Below, piece after piece: positions 1 through 8,880 of a stretch of 64,000 bases of DNA. The DNA lies in contig NZ_CP059556.1 of the NCBI RefSeq assembly GCF_024734405.1, positions 4,898,001-4,962,000 of the forward strand, in the 5' to 3' direction. The DNA is from Saccharopolyspora gregorii (GTDB lineage: Bacteria > Actinomycetota > Actinomycetes > Mycobacteriales > Pseudonocardiaceae). A program made the position numbers and the translations under genes. Numbering within the stretch: the stretch's first letter is position 1; every line of letters begins with the position of its first letter. The notes beneath the pieces are model-generated. The model did not search any database, was not told where the DNA came from, and saw nothing but the letters and a program-made list of their open reading frames with translations.

Positions 1-1
1 G

Positions 2-145
2 GTCCTGATCGAGGACGGCGACACGATCACGCAAGTCCTCAACAAGGTCGTCGACACCTACGTCGAAGCCGACGCGGCCAGCGAAGAATCCATGCGCGCC
101 GTCGGCCGGGGCGAAGACCCCGCAGCCGGGGTCGCAGATGGCTGA
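2..145 (+). CDS. C-terminal fragment of an EspC/WXG100-like T7SS partner protein
   Basis: Only the last 47 codons are present, open from the left edge to TGA at 143-145. The visible part is a polar amphipathic helix (DGDTITQVLNKVVDTYVEAD), as at the end of EspC- or WXG100-type helical-hairpin proteins that accompany T7SS effectors. The next gene begins at ATG 138, so the two reading frames overlap by 8 bases, typical of a translationally coupled partner/effector pair. Family assignment rests on the helical character and on the neighbour being a T7SS-type toxin; no WXG motif is visible because the N-terminal half is outside the window. Confidence 0.55.
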   Translation, partial: VLIEDGDTITQVLNKVVDTYVEADAASEESMRAVGRGEDPAAGVADG

Positions 146-1378
146 ACTCGGCGAGACGTCCGACCCGAGGCGGGGCTCGTCCCAGGTGATCCCGACGCGA
201 TCGACGACAACGTCGTCGCGATCCGCGGGCGCGGCCAGACCATGGAGCAGGGCGCCGACAGCCTGAAGAAGATCGACACCGGAGCGTGGACCGGCGCGGC
301 GGGCAACACGTTCCGCGACCAGTTCGGCTACGAGCCGACCCGGTGGTTGCACGCAGCCGATTCGTTCACCGCCACAGCGGCAGCCCTCGAGGAGTACGCG
401 GAAGTCCTTCGCTGGGCCCAGACGCAGGCGACCGAGGCGATCGCAGTCTGGCAAGAGGGAGAAGCGGCAACGCACGAGGCGCAGGCAGCCCACGAAGCAT
501 CGGTCGCGGAGGCTGATCGCCACAACCGAGCCAACGCGGAATCAGGCGCACCCGGCCGCGTCGACCCAGGACCGTTCTCCGACCCCGGCGAGGCCAAACG
601 ACAGGCAGCTCGTGACACTCTCTCTCGCGCACGGGAACAGCTCGGATCAACCGGAGATCGCAGCGCTGCCAGCATCCGCGCAGAGGGCGACCTCGCGCCG
701 GAGCAGTCGGGCTGGGACGCCTTCCAGGACGGGGCCGGCGCGGCACTCGGCTTCGTCGGTGACGTCGGCCTCGGCCTATGGGACGGCCTGAGCGGCACCG
801 CTGGCTTCCTGTGGGAACTGAGTCCTACCCATCTGATCGATGATCCCGACCACTACGCCGACCTTTGGGCAGGAGTGACGTCCGCGTGCTCGTTCGCGGT
901 CGACCACCCGGTCGAGTTCGGCAAGCAGATGATCAACTACGACCAGTGGAAGACGGAACCGGGCCGCGCACTGGGAAACACCGCGTTCGGCTTCATCCCT
1001 GTCGCCGGGGCACTGTCGAAAGTCCGCAAGTTCAAGAAGCTCGACGACCTCGGCCACAAAGACAAAGATCACCTCAGCGTCAAGGCGAACGTCGACGAGT
1101 ACTTCACTGACGGGGCGAAGCCGAACGCCAGCGACCTCGAGAAGTACGCCGAAGCCCAGGGATGGACCAAGGCTCAAACCGAGAACGGCCCTCCGAAGTA
1201 CGTCGACGACAACGGCGTACCCCGCATGACCCTCAAGGAAGGCAGCGGACGCGCCCCCGGAAGCGACAGCCCCCACGTCGAGCTCAAGGATGAGAACGGG
1301 CAACGGATCGACCCGCAAGGCAACCCCGTGACCAGGAAGAGCCTCGGCAATCACACACCGATCGAATGGGACTGGTGA
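138..1378 (+). CDS. T7SS-secreted polymorphic toxin, N-terminus split by an apparent -1 frameshift
   Basis: The longest intact ORF starts at ATG 242, but it begins inside a conserved region. ATG 138 opens with MAELGETSDP, the usual start of actinobacterial putative T7SS-secreted proteins. The continuation seen in relatives (LVPGDPDAIDD...) is found one frame away from about 167 onward. One missing base near 165-175 would join them. The N-terminal part (DTGAWTGAAGNTFRDQF, then a long helical region) is the WXG-like export domain. A short hydrophobic Gly-rich stretch follows (DGAGAALGFVGDVGLGL). The last about 100 residues end in GQRIDPQGNPVTRKS and GNHTPIEWDW, resembling small RNase-type C-terminal toxins (Ntox24-like, tentative). 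The stop overlaps the putative immunity gene. Either a real disabling mutation or a sequencing error; the toxin end is intact. Confidence 0.75.
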
Positions 1379-1380
1379 CC

Positions 1381-1752
1381 ATGGACTACTCAGAGATCCC
1401 GGGCCTGGCCCCGTACTACCTCGAAGACAGCTTCGTCCTGGCGATCGAGGAGAACGAGCAATCCCTGACGTTCGACCTCGAGCTCGTGCTGACCGAGAAG
1501 CACCCCGACTACAGCCCTCCGAAACCAGGCGAGCAGTACTGCTACGCCGACGGGAGACTCGTCTTCAACCGCCCCGCAGGCATCGACTGGATCAGCCGAC
1601 ACTTGCGCACCAACACCGACGCGGCGGGGGAAGAAGATCTCGGCAACATCGACTTCCTCAAGCAGGAGGGCGGCACCTGGCGACTCGGCGGCGACTGGGG
1701 AGAGGTACTCGTCACGACCGACGCCACGCCGTCGATAACCCTGCACCGGTAG
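1381..1752 (+). CDS. Putative immunity protein for the upstream toxin
   Basis: A 123-residue acidic soluble protein starting MDYSEIPGLAPYYLEDS, with no signal peptide or membrane segment. It starts 2 bases after the toxin stop; in-frame GTG 1375 and ATG 1366 would overlap the toxin gene, so coupling is likely whichever start is used. I do not recognise a named family. Position, size, acidity and strand fit a cognate immunity protein, which would bind and block the toxin in the cytoplasm. This is inference from context. Confidence 0.7.
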   Translation: MDYSEIPGLAPYYLEDSFVLAIEENEQSLTFDLELVLTEKHPDYSPPKPGEQYCYADGRLVFNRPAGIDWISRHLRTNTDAAGEEDLGNIDFLKQEGGTWRLGGDWGEVLVTTDATPSITLHR

Positions 1753-1802
1753 ACACAAGGTGCGATCCCGCTGCACTCCTTTGCACAGCCCAGGAGACGG
1801 GG

Positions 1803-2480
1803 TCAGACGGCGTTGAAGCGCGTCCCGCCCACCTCGGGCAAGGCGTCGAGGACGCTGCGCAGGTGCTCGCGCATCGCCTGCTCGGCGGCCGTCGGGTCGG
1901 CCGCGCAGATCGCCTCGATGATGGCCAGGTGCTGCGGCAGCGACACGGTGGGGCGGCCCGGGTGCATGGCCAGCCGGAACTGGTGGCGCACGTTCTGGCC
2001 GCGCAGCCTGCTGAGCACCTCGTGCGCCGTCTGCTGCCCGCTGACGCGCAGGACCAGCGAGTGCAGCCGCTTGTTCAGCTCGGAATAGCCCCACACGTCC
2101 CCGCCGGAGACCGCGGTGCGCATCTGCTCGCCGATCTCGCGCAGCTCGGCCTTGTCCTCGTCGACGACCCGCTCGGCGGCCCGCGCCGCGCACAGGCCCT
2201 CGACGACCATGCGGACTTCGGTGATCTCGATGGCCTCTTCGAGCGAGACCGCGCGCACCCGTGCACCGCGGTTCTGGACGCGCTCGACCAGCCCTTCGGT
2301 GGCCAGCTGCACCAGCGCGTTGCGCACCGCCGCTCGGCTGGCGTCGCACTGCTCGGAGAGCTCGGCTTCCACCAAGCGCTGGTTCGGCGCGAACTCGCCC
2401 CTGGTGATGGCCTCGCGGATCACATCGACCACCGGCTGTCGCGGGGCCGGCTGCTCGGCGTCGCGCTTCGCTGTCGTCAC
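1803..2480 (-). CDS. GntR-family transcriptional regulator, FadR subfamily (FCD domain)
   Basis: The N-terminal winged helix spans residues 15-80 with a clear recognition-helix region (SEQCDASRAAVRNALVQL, then TEGLVERV). It is followed by an all-helical FCD effector-binding domain. The residues E.R...E (EITEVRMVVEG), H (NKRLHSLVL) and H (PQHLAIIEAI) match the metal/acid-binding positions of FCD proteins. GTG 2480 was chosen because a purine-rich stretch precedes it; a TTG at 2525 would add 15 unlike residues. It is the last gene of the aromatic catabolic run, 83 bases after the MFS gene, so it probably senses a pathway acid and represses the cluster. The ligand is not deducible. Confidence 0.9.
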   Translation of the reverse strand: MTTAKRDAEQPAPRQPVVDVIREAITRGEFAPNQRLVEAELSEQCDASRAAVRNALVQLATEGLVERVQNRGARVRAVSLEEAIEITEVRMVVEGLCAARAAERVVDEDKAELREIGEQMRTAVSGGDVWGYSELNKRLHSLVLRVSGQQTAHEVLSRLRGQNVRHQFRLAMHPGRPTVSLPQHLAIIEAICAADPTAAEQAMREHLRSVLDALPEVGGTRFNAV

Positions 2481-2563
2481 TCGCCCTACCCCGTACCGAT
2501 TATTCGCAACAATTTTGTGCACCAATCCTAACGGGCAGGGGCGAGCCGGTCATGACGTGCTGC

Positions 2564-3949
2564 TCAGGCGGATTCCGGGGTGGGGGTCCCGCCTTCCGAC
2601 GCGGCCTGCATCCGGATCTTGCGGGTCGCCGGGCCGAACAGCGCCAGCGCGAGCGCACCCACGACCCAGGTTCCGGCGATGAAGTAGAAGACGGTCCGGT
2701 ACCCGTAGCCGCTGTACAGACCGGCGATGATCAGCGGACCGATGGCGTTGGACAGGCGGCCGACGCCGTAGGAGATCGACGTGCCCAGCGAGCGACCTCG
2801 GGTGTCGTAGAGCTCCGGCGAGTAGGCGTAGGCCAGCGAGGTGTAGCCGCGCTCGAACAGGTTGACCGTGAAGCCGAACACGACGACCAGCGCGGGGACG
2901 AAGGTCAACCCGTACAGCAGCCCGGATCCCGCGATGACCAGGCCGAACACGACCAGGCACCACTTGCGCTCGAACCGGTCGGTGACCTGCGCCGCCAAGA
3001 ACGAGCCCAGCGGAGCTCCGACGGTGGTCAGCGCGACGAAGAAGATGGAGTCCTCCACGCTGACGCCCTCGGCGGCCAGCAGCGTGGGCGCCCAGGACGA
3101 GAAGCCGAAGAAGCCGATGGTCTGGGTGATCCACAGCACCGACAGCAGGATGGTCGGCACGAGGAACTTCTTGTCCTTGAGCACGCCCAGCCCGGGCTTC
3201 GTCGCGGTCGTGGCGACCGGTGCCCCGGCGACCGGCAGTTCGCCGTGCTCGGCCGCGGCCCTGCCTTCCAGGTCCCGCAGGACCGCCTCCGCTTCGTCGT
3301 GGCGGCCCCGGGATTCCAGCCACTGCGGGGATTCGACGAGCTTGCGCAGGAACAGCAGGAAGAACACGCCCATGGCGCCCCACAGGTAGACCAGGCGCCA
3401 GGTCTGCTCCCCCATCGGCACCACGAACGCGGCGATGAGGTTCGTGACCGGGGTGCCGCAGATGCCGATCATGATCACGTAGGCCTGGAACTTGCCGCGC
3501 TTGGCCCGCGGGTAGAACTCGTTGATGTAGACGACCGCGACCACGGTCATCGCCGACAGCCCGGCGCTGGTCAGGACGCGGAACAACCCCATCGACGGCA
3601 TGTCCCAGGCGAAGACCGTCGCCAGCGACCACACGGAGAACCACGTCGTGGTCAGCGTCAGGGTCCGCTTCCGGCCGAGCCGGTCGGCCATCGCACCGGC
3701 CACGACCGAGCCGATGAACATGCCCACGAACGACAGCGACGTCACGTAGGCGATGTGGCTGACGTCGGATCCCCACAGCTCGCGCACCTTGGGCGCGGTG
3801 ATCGCGAACGTGTTGATGTCGGCGAACTCGAAGAAGTAGGCGAACGCCAGCGCGACCATCGTGGTCTTGTGGAACCTGGAGATCGGCAACCGGTCGAGCC
3901 GGTTGGCCGAGTTGGTGGCCCGGTCGGCCGAATTGGCGGAGTGCTGCAT
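2564..3949 (-). CDS. MFS transporter, aromatic acid/sugar porter type
   Basis: A 461-residue protein with about 12 hydrophobic helices. The MFS loop-2/3 motif is present (GAMADRLGRKRTL, about residues 86-98), and ESPQWL after helix 6 recalls the sugar-porter/AAHS signature. A central cytoplasmic loop of about 55 residues separates the halves. The polar start and internal N-terminus fit an inner-membrane proton symporter. It lies 51 bases downstream of the pyrone-dicarboxylate lactonase gene and is co-directional with four pathway enzymes, so uptake of an aromatic acid or pyrone acid such as gallate or protocatechuate is the likely role. The substrate is inferred from context only. Confidence 0.9.
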   Translation of the reverse strand: MQHSANSADRATNSANRLDRLPISRFHKTTMVALAFAYFFEFADINTFAITAPKVRELWGSDVSHIAYVTSLSFVGMFIGSVVAGAMADRLGRKRTLTLTTTWFSVWSLATVFAWDMPSMGLFRVLTSAGLSAMTVVAVVYINEFYPRAKRGKFQAYVIMIGICGTPVTNLIAAFVVPMGEQTWRLVYLWGAMGVFFLLFLRKLVESPQWLESRGRHDEAEAVLRDLEGRAAAEHGELPVAGAPVATTATKPGLGVLKDKKFLVPTILLSVLWITQTIGFFGFSSWAPTLLAAEGVSVEDSIFFVALTTVGAPLGSFLAAQVTDRFERKWCLVVFGLVIAGSGLLYGLTFVPALVVVFGFTVNLFERGYTSLAYAYSPELYDTRGRSLGTSISYGVGRLSNAIGPLIIAGLYSGYGYRTVFYFIAGTWVVGALALALFGPATRKIRMQAASEGGTPTPESA

Positions 3950-4000
3950 TGCGTTCTCCTCGCGGCGGGCGTCGTTGCCCGGCCGTCGCTCTGGTGCGGC

Positions 4001-4921
4001 TCAGGCCGATTCGTCGGGCCAGTACAGGCGCATCGGGTTGTCCACGAGCAGCGCCTGCCGCTGCTCGGCGGTGACCGCGATCCGGGGGACGTGGTCCACG
4101 AGCAGCCCGTCGTCGGGCATGTGGCCGGTCAGGTTCGGATGCGGCCAGTCGGTGCCCCACAGGACGCGGTCGGGGAACGCCTCGACGACCCGGCGCGCGA
4201 AGGGGACGACGTCGGCGTAGGCGTGCCGCTCGCCGTCGAGGGCGGGCGGGCCCGTCCGCGACAGGCGTTCGGGGCAGGAGACCTTGACCCACGCGCCGCT
4301 GCGGGCGACGAAGTCGAGGAATCCGGCGAACTCCGGCCCTGCGGGGTCCTTCGAGACGTCGGGGCGCCCCAGGTGGTCGACCACGATCGGCACGGGCAGG
4401 GACAGGAAGAACTCCTCGTGGGCGGGCAGGTCCTCGGCCTCGAAGTAGAGGACGACGTGCCAGCCCAGCGGGGCGATCTTCTCGGCGATGGTCCGCAACG
4501 TCCGCGTCGGCGCCGCGTCGACCAGCCGCTTGACGAAGTTGAACCGCACGCCGCGCACCCCCGCGGAATGCAGGCGCTCCAGTTCGCCGGGCGTCACGTC
4601 GGCGTCCACAGAGGCCACTCCGCGGGCTCGGCCGTCCGCTGCCCGCAACGCGTCGACCAGGGCGCTGTTGTCCTTGCCGTGACAGGTCGCCTGCACGATG
4701 ACGTTGCGGGACAGGCCCAAGTGGTCGCGGAGCGCGAACAACTGCTCCTTGCCACCGTCCACGGGGGTGTACTTGCGCTCGGGGGCGAACGGGAACCGCG
4801 CGGCGGGGCCGAAGACGTGGCAGTGGGCGTCCACGGATCCGGCGGGCGGGACGAACGCGGGACGGCTGGGGTCCGGGTGCCAAGGCGGCCATCCGGGGGT
4901 GACGTGGGGTGTGGTGCTCAT
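4001..4921 (-). CDS. ligI: 2-pyrone-4,6-dicarboxylate lactonase-like amidohydrolase
   Basis: A 306-residue amidohydrolase (PF04909 type) that hydrolyses 2-pyrone-4,6-dicarboxylate to 4-oxalomesaconate in the protocatechuate 4,5-cleavage pathway. Seen: the early HxH (DAHCHVFGP), the FPFAPERKYTP stretch characteristic of LigI, VVDHLGRP and GTDWPHPN, carrying the remaining ligand and catalytic positions. LigI is a metal-independent member of the family. Length is normal. A strong Shine-Dalgarno (AGGAGG) precedes ATG 4921. It follows the ligK-like gene by 60 bases in the same operon, which supports the pathway assignment. Confidence 0.9.
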   Translation of the reverse strand: MSTTPHVTPGWPPWHPDPSRPAFVPPAGSVDAHCHVFGPAARFPFAPERKYTPVDGGKEQLFALRDHLGLSRNVIVQATCHGKDNSALVDALRAADGRARGVASVDADVTPGELERLHSAGVRGVRFNFVKRLVDAAPTRTLRTIAEKIAPLGWHVVLYFEAEDLPAHEEFFLSLPVPIVVDHLGRPDVSKDPAGPEFAGFLDFVARSGAWVKVSCPERLSRTGPPALDGERHAYADVVPFARRVVEAFPDRVLWGTDWPHPNLTGHMPDDGLLVDHVPRIAVTAEQRQALLVDNPMRLYWPDESA

Positions 4922-4981
4922 CGGGTCTCCTCCTGCCGCCCGGCGGACGGCATGCGTCGTTGCACTTGAGGCGATCAGCCG

Positions 4982-5665
4982 TCAGTCGAGGTAGGTCAGC
5001 CCCAGGTCCTCTAGCTTCGGGCGCATGCCGTAGAGGTCCAAGCCGAGCACGCCGTCCTGGAACCGCGCGCGCTTGCCCGCCTCCCCGGCCTCGCGCTTCG
5101 CGGCGGCCTCCGCCACGTCGGCGGCTCTGGCCGCGGGCACCACGACGACGCCGTCGGTGTCGGCGACGATGACATCGCCCGGCTCGACCAGCGCGTTGGC
5201 CACCGCGACGGGCACGTTGACCGAGCCCAGCGTGGCCTTCACGGTGCCTTTCGCGTTGATGGCGCGGGAGAACACCGGGAAGTCCATCGCGCGCAGCTCG
5301 TCGACGTCGCGGCAGCCGCCGTCGATGACCAGTCCCCTCGCACCGCGAGCGCGCAACGAGGTGGCGAGCAGTTCGCCGAAGAAGCCGTCCTCGGACTCCG
5401 TCGTGCACCCGGCCACGACCACGTCGCCGTCCTGGACCTGCTCGGCGGCGACGTGCAGCATCCAGTTGTCCCCCGGCTGCAGCAGCACCGTGACGGCCGT
5501 GCCGCAGACCTTCGCGCCCTGGTAGACGGGCCGGATGTAGGGCCGCATCAAGCCGACCCTGCCCAAGGCCTCGTGCACGGTGGCCACGCCGAACTGCGAC
5601 AGGGCTTCGACGGCGGCCCGATCGGCACGCCTGATGTGCTGGTGGACGACTCCGAGTTCGCGCAC
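4982..5665 (-). CDS. ligK: 4-carboxy-4-hydroxy-2-oxoadipate aldolase / oxaloacetate decarboxylase (RraA fold)
   Basis: A 227-residue RraA/HMG-aldolase-type protein. It should cleave CHA to pyruvate and oxaloacetate with a divalent metal. The [11 protein letters not shown] segment supplies the Arg/Asp pair that binds substrate and metal in this family, and the [11 protein letters not shown] and [14 protein letters not shown] stretches match class II pyruvate aldolases of this group rather than the RNase E regulator RraA. GTG start. It sits 31 bases after ligJ and 60 bases before ligI, giving the last step of the pathway. Confidence 0.9.
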   Translation of the reverse strand: MRELGVVHQHIRRADRAAVEALSQFGVATVHEALGRVGLMRPYIRPVYQGAKVCGTAVTVLLQPGDNWMLHVAAEQVQDGDVVVAGCTTESEDGFFGELLATSLRARGARGLVIDGGCRDVDELRAMDFPVFSRAINAKGTVKATLGSVNVPVAVANALVEPGDVIVADTDGVVVVPAARAADVAEAAAKREAGEAGKRARFQDGVLGLDLYGMRPKLEDLGLTYLD

Positions 5666-5696
5666 GGTGCGGACTCCTCTCCGACGGGGTGGTGGT

Positions 5697-6722
5697 TCAG
5701 CGGCCCTGGGCGGTCAACCGCGCGTCCAGGCGCGGGTAGACGCGTCGCGCGTTGTGCTGTTCGACCGCGTCCAGGGATTCGGTGGTGAGCCTGGCGTTCT
5801 CGACGTAGCGGCGGGTGTCGTCGAAGTGGTGCCCGGTGCGGGGGTCGATGCCGCGCACCGCGCCGACCATCTCCGAGGCGAACAGCACGGACGAGTGCGG
5901 GATCACGTCGAGCAGCAGGTCGATGCCGGGCTGGTGGTAGACGCAGGTGTCGAAGAAGACGTTGCCCAGCAACGCTTCCTCCGGCTCCGGCTTGCCCAGC
6001 GCCTGCGCCAGGCCGCGGAAACGGCCCCAGTGGTAGGGAACCCCGCCGCCCCCGTGCGGAATCACCAACCGCAGCCCGGGGAAATCGGCGAACAGGTCGC
6101 CCTGCAGCAGCTGCATGAACGCGGTCGTGTCGGCGTTGAGGTAGTGCGCGCCCGTGGTGTGGAACGCCGGGTTGCAGCTGGTGGAGACGTGCACCATGGC
6201 CGGGACGTCGAGCTCGACGAGCTTCTCCCACACCGGGTACCAGTGCCGGTCGGTCAACGGCGGCGAAGTCCAGTGCCCGCCGGAGGGATCGGGGTTGACG
6301 TTCACCACGACCGCGCCCAGTTCCCGCACCGCCCGTTCCAGCTCGGGAACGGCGGTGGCCGGATCCGCCCCCGGCGACTGCGGGAGCATCGCCCCGAACG
6401 CGAACCGCTCCGGGTAGAGCTCCGCGACCCGGTGGCAGAGGTCGTTGCAGATCCGCGCCCAGGCGGAGGAGATCTCGAAGTCGCCGATGTGGTGGGCCAT
6501 GAACGACGCTCGCGGCGAGAACACGGTGACGTCGATGCCGCGCTCGTCCATCTGGCGCAGCTGGTGGGCCTCCACCGACTCGCGGATCTCGTCGTCGCCG
6601 ATGACCGGGCCGGCCGGATCGGGCCGCCGCGACGGGTCGGTCAGCCCGGCGACCTGCTCGTCGCGCCAGCGGCCGAGCGGATCCGGGGCGGTGGTGTAGT
6701 GGCCGTGGACGTCGATGATCAC
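5697..6722 (-). CDS. ligJ: 4-oxalomesaconate hydratase
   Basis: A 341-residue amidohydrolase-superfamily protein predicted to hydrate 4-oxalomesaconate to 4-carboxy-4-hydroxy-2-oxoadipate. The N-terminal metal motif DVHGHY, the [14 protein letters not shown] segment, and [15 protein letters not shown] with the second-shell histidines are as in LigJ/GalB-type hydratases, and [13 protein letters not shown] closes the active site. The GTG start overlaps the stop of the upstream tautomerase gene by four bases (GTGA), so the two are translationally coupled. Confidence 0.9.
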   Translation of the reverse strand: MIIDVHGHYTTAPDPLGRWRDEQVAGLTDPSRRPDPAGPVIGDDEIRESVEAHQLRQMDERGIDVTVFSPRASFMAHHIGDFEISSAWARICNDLCHRVAELYPERFAFGAMLPQSPGADPATAVPELERAVRELGAVVVNVNPDPSGGHWTSPPLTDRHWYPVWEKLVELDVPAMVHVSTSCNPAFHTTGAHYLNADTTAFMQLLQGDLFADFPGLRLVIPHGGGGVPYHWGRFRGLAQALGKPEPEEALLGNVFFDTCVYHQPGIDLLLDVIPHSSVLFASEMVGAVRGIDPRTGHHFDDTRRYVENARLTTESLDAVEQHNARRVYPRLDARLTAQGR

Positions 6723-7900
6723 GCGGAGCGCTCCTTCGCGACGGGGTTCCAGACAGACGACGGGACGAGCACGTCGCCGGACATCAGCAGGCGCGCGGTG
6801 CGCAGCAGCGCCGAGCGCACGACCCGCTGCGGGTCGGCGGGGTCGAGCACGAGGGTGACGCTGAACTCGCCGGAGGGGTGCTCCACCGAGACGACCGGTT
6901 CGGTCCCGGACACGCCGCTCGCGACGTCGTGGGCGACGCTGCCCTCCAGCACGCAGGCCGTCGCAGCCGTGACCGCCGCCAGCACGCCGATGGACCGGTG
7001 CGCGACCCGCGGGATGAGGCTCCGGGTGGACAGGCTGCCGCCGTGCCGCGGCGACGCCACCAGGGTCATCTTCGGGTAGTTCTTCGCCGCGACGTCGCCG
7101 AGCCCCATGGCGCGCCCGCAGATCAGGCGCAAGGCCTCCACCTTCGCCTTGAGCGCGTCGTCGCCGTCGATCTCGGCGGGGTCCTCGTAGCCGGTGGCGC
7201 CGAGCCGCCCGGCCTCGACGATCACCAGCGGCTGCCCGTTGTCGATCAGCGTCACGTCCACCGGCCCGACGTCGGGGACCTCGACGGTGTCGCGCACGTT
7301 TCCCGTCGGCAGCAGGGAACCCGCCACCGAACCCGCGGTGTCGAGGAAGCCGATCTCGATCGGCGCGGCGCCCCCGCGCACTCCGTCGATGCGCGCGTCA
7401 CCCGCGTACTCGACGTGCCTCGTCCCGTCCGGACCGGCGGGCGTGCGGATCGCGATCTCGGCGACCATGCCGGTGTTGCGGGTCAGCACGCGAGCGGTGG
7501 TGCGATCACCGGCCGGGACCACCATGCCGGTCTCGACGGCGAACGGCAGCACGGCGGCGAGCATGTTCCCGCAGTTCGCCGTCACGTCCACGGCGTCCCC
7601 GTCCGGCTGGACCTGCCCGAACGTCCACTCCACGTCGACACCGGGCCGCGTGCCCGGCCGCACCATCCCGACCTTGCTCGTCAGCGGGTGCGCTCCCCCG
7701 ACCCCGTCGATCTGCCGCTCGTCGGGAGACCCGAGCGCGGCGAGCAGCACGGCATCGCGGGTCGAGACGTCCGCGGGCAGCGCTCGCTCGTCGAAGAACG
7801 GCCCCCGCGAGGTGCCACCTCGCATGAACAGGCACGGGACCGCGGTCTGCGAACCACGGCGGCGCGACCGCGCGGCGACACCGTCGACGTCGACGGGCAT
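6719..7900 (-). CDS. galD: 4-oxalomesaconate tautomerase, PrpF/GalD family
   Basis: A 393-residue PrpF-fold isomerase. The diagnostic segments are MRGGTSRGPFF near the N-terminus, TANCGNMLAAVLPFA with the active-site Cys, and DNGQPLVIVEA. In gallate degradation GalD converts keto and enol forms of 4-oxalomesaconate; the related LigU moves a double bond, and the sequence alone does not decide between them. It is the first gene of the minus-strand operon. The region in front of it carries a palindromic operator candidate. Confidence 0.87.
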   Translation of the reverse strand: MPVDVDGVAARSRRRGSQTAVPCLFMRGGTSRGPFFDERALPADVSTRDAVLLAALGSPDERQIDGVGGAHPLTSKVGMVRPGTRPGVDVEWTFGQVQPDGDAVDVTANCGNMLAAVLPFAVETGMVVPAGDRTTARVLTRNTGMVAEIAIRTPAGPDGTRHVEYAGDARIDGVRGGAAPIEIGFLDTAGSVAGSLLPTGNVRDTVEVPDVGPVDVTLIDNGQPLVIVEAGRLGATGYEDPAEIDGDDALKAKVEALRLICGRAMGLGDVAAKNYPKMTLVASPRHGGSLSTRSLIPRVAHRSIGVLAAVTAATACVLEGSVAHDVASGVSGTEPVVSVEHPSGEFSVTLVLDPADPQRVVRSALLRTARLLMSGDVLVPSSVWNPVAKERSA

Positions 7901-7952
7901 GGCACCCCTCCAAGTCCTCCCGGCGCGGCGTCCCTCGCCGGCCTGCTCGGTA

Positions 7953-7983
7953 ACCTAAACGACGAACACGATTGTTAACAATC
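7953..7983 (-). promoter_or_regulatory. Candidate promoter and operator of the galD-ligJ-ligK-ligI operon
   Basis: A perfect 14-base palindrome GATTGTTAACAATC lies at 7970-7983. Read on the minus strand it contains a -35-like TTGTTA (7976-7981), 17 bases from a -10-like TTAGGT (7953-7958), about 50 bases before the galD start. GntR-family dimers bind short palindromes of this kind, and the operon ends with a GntR gene, so the site is a reasonable operator. A looser AT-rich relative occurs at about 2501-2520, just upstream of the GntR gene. Confidence 0.45.
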
Positions 7984-8095
7984 CTTGCGACAAAATTTTT
8001 CGCGGATCGGCCACGCCAAAGCGCGGCCCCGCCGAATCGCACGTCATCGCAACCCCCGCCACCTTTGTTGACTGATCGGTCCAGATCGGGCAAAG

Positions 8096-8117
8096 TTATG
8101 GACGTTACAGTCCATAA
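8096..8117 (+). promoter_or_regulatory. Inverted repeat, candidate TetR operator before the SDR gene
   Basis: Perfect 8-base arms TTATGGAC and GTCCATAA separated by 6 bases, ending 18 bases before the GTG start at 8136. A TTGACT at 8068-8073 could be a -35 element. The symmetry and size suit a TetR dimer; a TetR gene lies downstream of the SDR gene in the opposite orientation. Assignment of the regulator is inference. Confidence 0.5.
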
Positions 8118-8135
8118 TCGAGGGAGGTGGGCGGC

Positions 8136-8870
8136 GTGGCCGTCCTGACGGACAAGGTCGCCGTGGTCACCGGCGGCAGCAGCGGCATCGGGCTCGCGAT
8201 CGCACGGGCGTACCGCGACGAAGGCGCCCGGGTGTTCATCACCGGCCGCCGCGAGGAAGCGCTCGACGCGGCGCTCGCCGAGCTCGGCGAGAAGGTGACC
8301 GCCGTGGTCTGCGACTCCGCCGTGCCCGCCGATCTCGACGCGCTCTACGAGACCGTCCGCGAGCAGGCCGGACACGTGGACGTCGTGGTCGCCAACGCCG
8401 GCATCGGCATCGAGGCCGCGTTCGGCGAGGTCACCGAGGAGCAGGTAGACGCCCTGTTCGCCACCAACGTCAAGGGAACGATCTTCACCGTCCAGAAGGC
8501 GTTGCCGCTGCTGCGCCCAGGGGCGTCCATCATCTTGACCGGCTCGTCCGCCGCGACGCGCCCGCAACAGGGCCTCGAGGTCTACGGCGCGACGAAGGCC
8601 GCGGTGCGCAACCTGGCCCGCGGCTGGGCTCACAGCTCGCGCCAGCACGGCTTCCGGGTCAACGTGCTCGCGCCGGGCATGGTCCCCACACCGGGCCTGC
8701 TCGATCTCGTCGACGCGGACATCCGGGAACAGGCCAAGGAGATCATTCCGCTGGGCCGGCACGGCGAACCGGAGGAGATCGCCGCGGCAGCCGTCTTCCT
8801 GGCCTCGGACGCGTCGAGCTACGTCAACGGCTCCGAGCTCGCCGTCGACGGCGGAGTAGCGCAGGTTTGA
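8136..8870 (+). CDS. Short-chain dehydrogenase/reductase
   Basis: A classical SDR of 244 residues. Seen: the NAD(P) glycine motif TGGSSGIG (residues 12-19), the VANAGIG turn, the active-site Ser in LTGSSAA, and the catalytic YGATK. The C-terminus YVNGSELAVDGGVAQV is typical. An Arg in ITGRR after the second strand favours NADP. GTG 8136 is preferred to GTG 8127 because AGGGAGG (8121-8127) sits at the right distance. Substrate unknown. It is divergent from the aromatic operon and probably controlled by the neighbouring TetR protein rather than being a pathway enzyme. Confidence 0.9.
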   Translation: MAVLTDKVAVVTGGSSGIGLAIARAYRDEGARVFITGRREEALDAALAELGEKVTAVVCDSAVPADLDALYETVREQAGHVDVVVANAGIGIEAAFGEVTEEQVDALFATNVKGTIFTVQKALPLLRPGASIILTGSSAATRPQQGLEVYGATKAAVRNLARGWAHSSRQHGFRVNVLAPGMVPTPGLLDLVDADIREQAKEIIPLGRHGEPEEIAAAAVFLASDASSYVNGSELAVDGGVAQV

Positions 8871-8880
8871 TGCCCGGCCG

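Noticed and set aside
2550-5408. 952-codon minus-strand ORF across the MFS and ligI genes
   Set aside because: Out-of-frame shadow; Arg-rich product, while the other frame gives clear family members.
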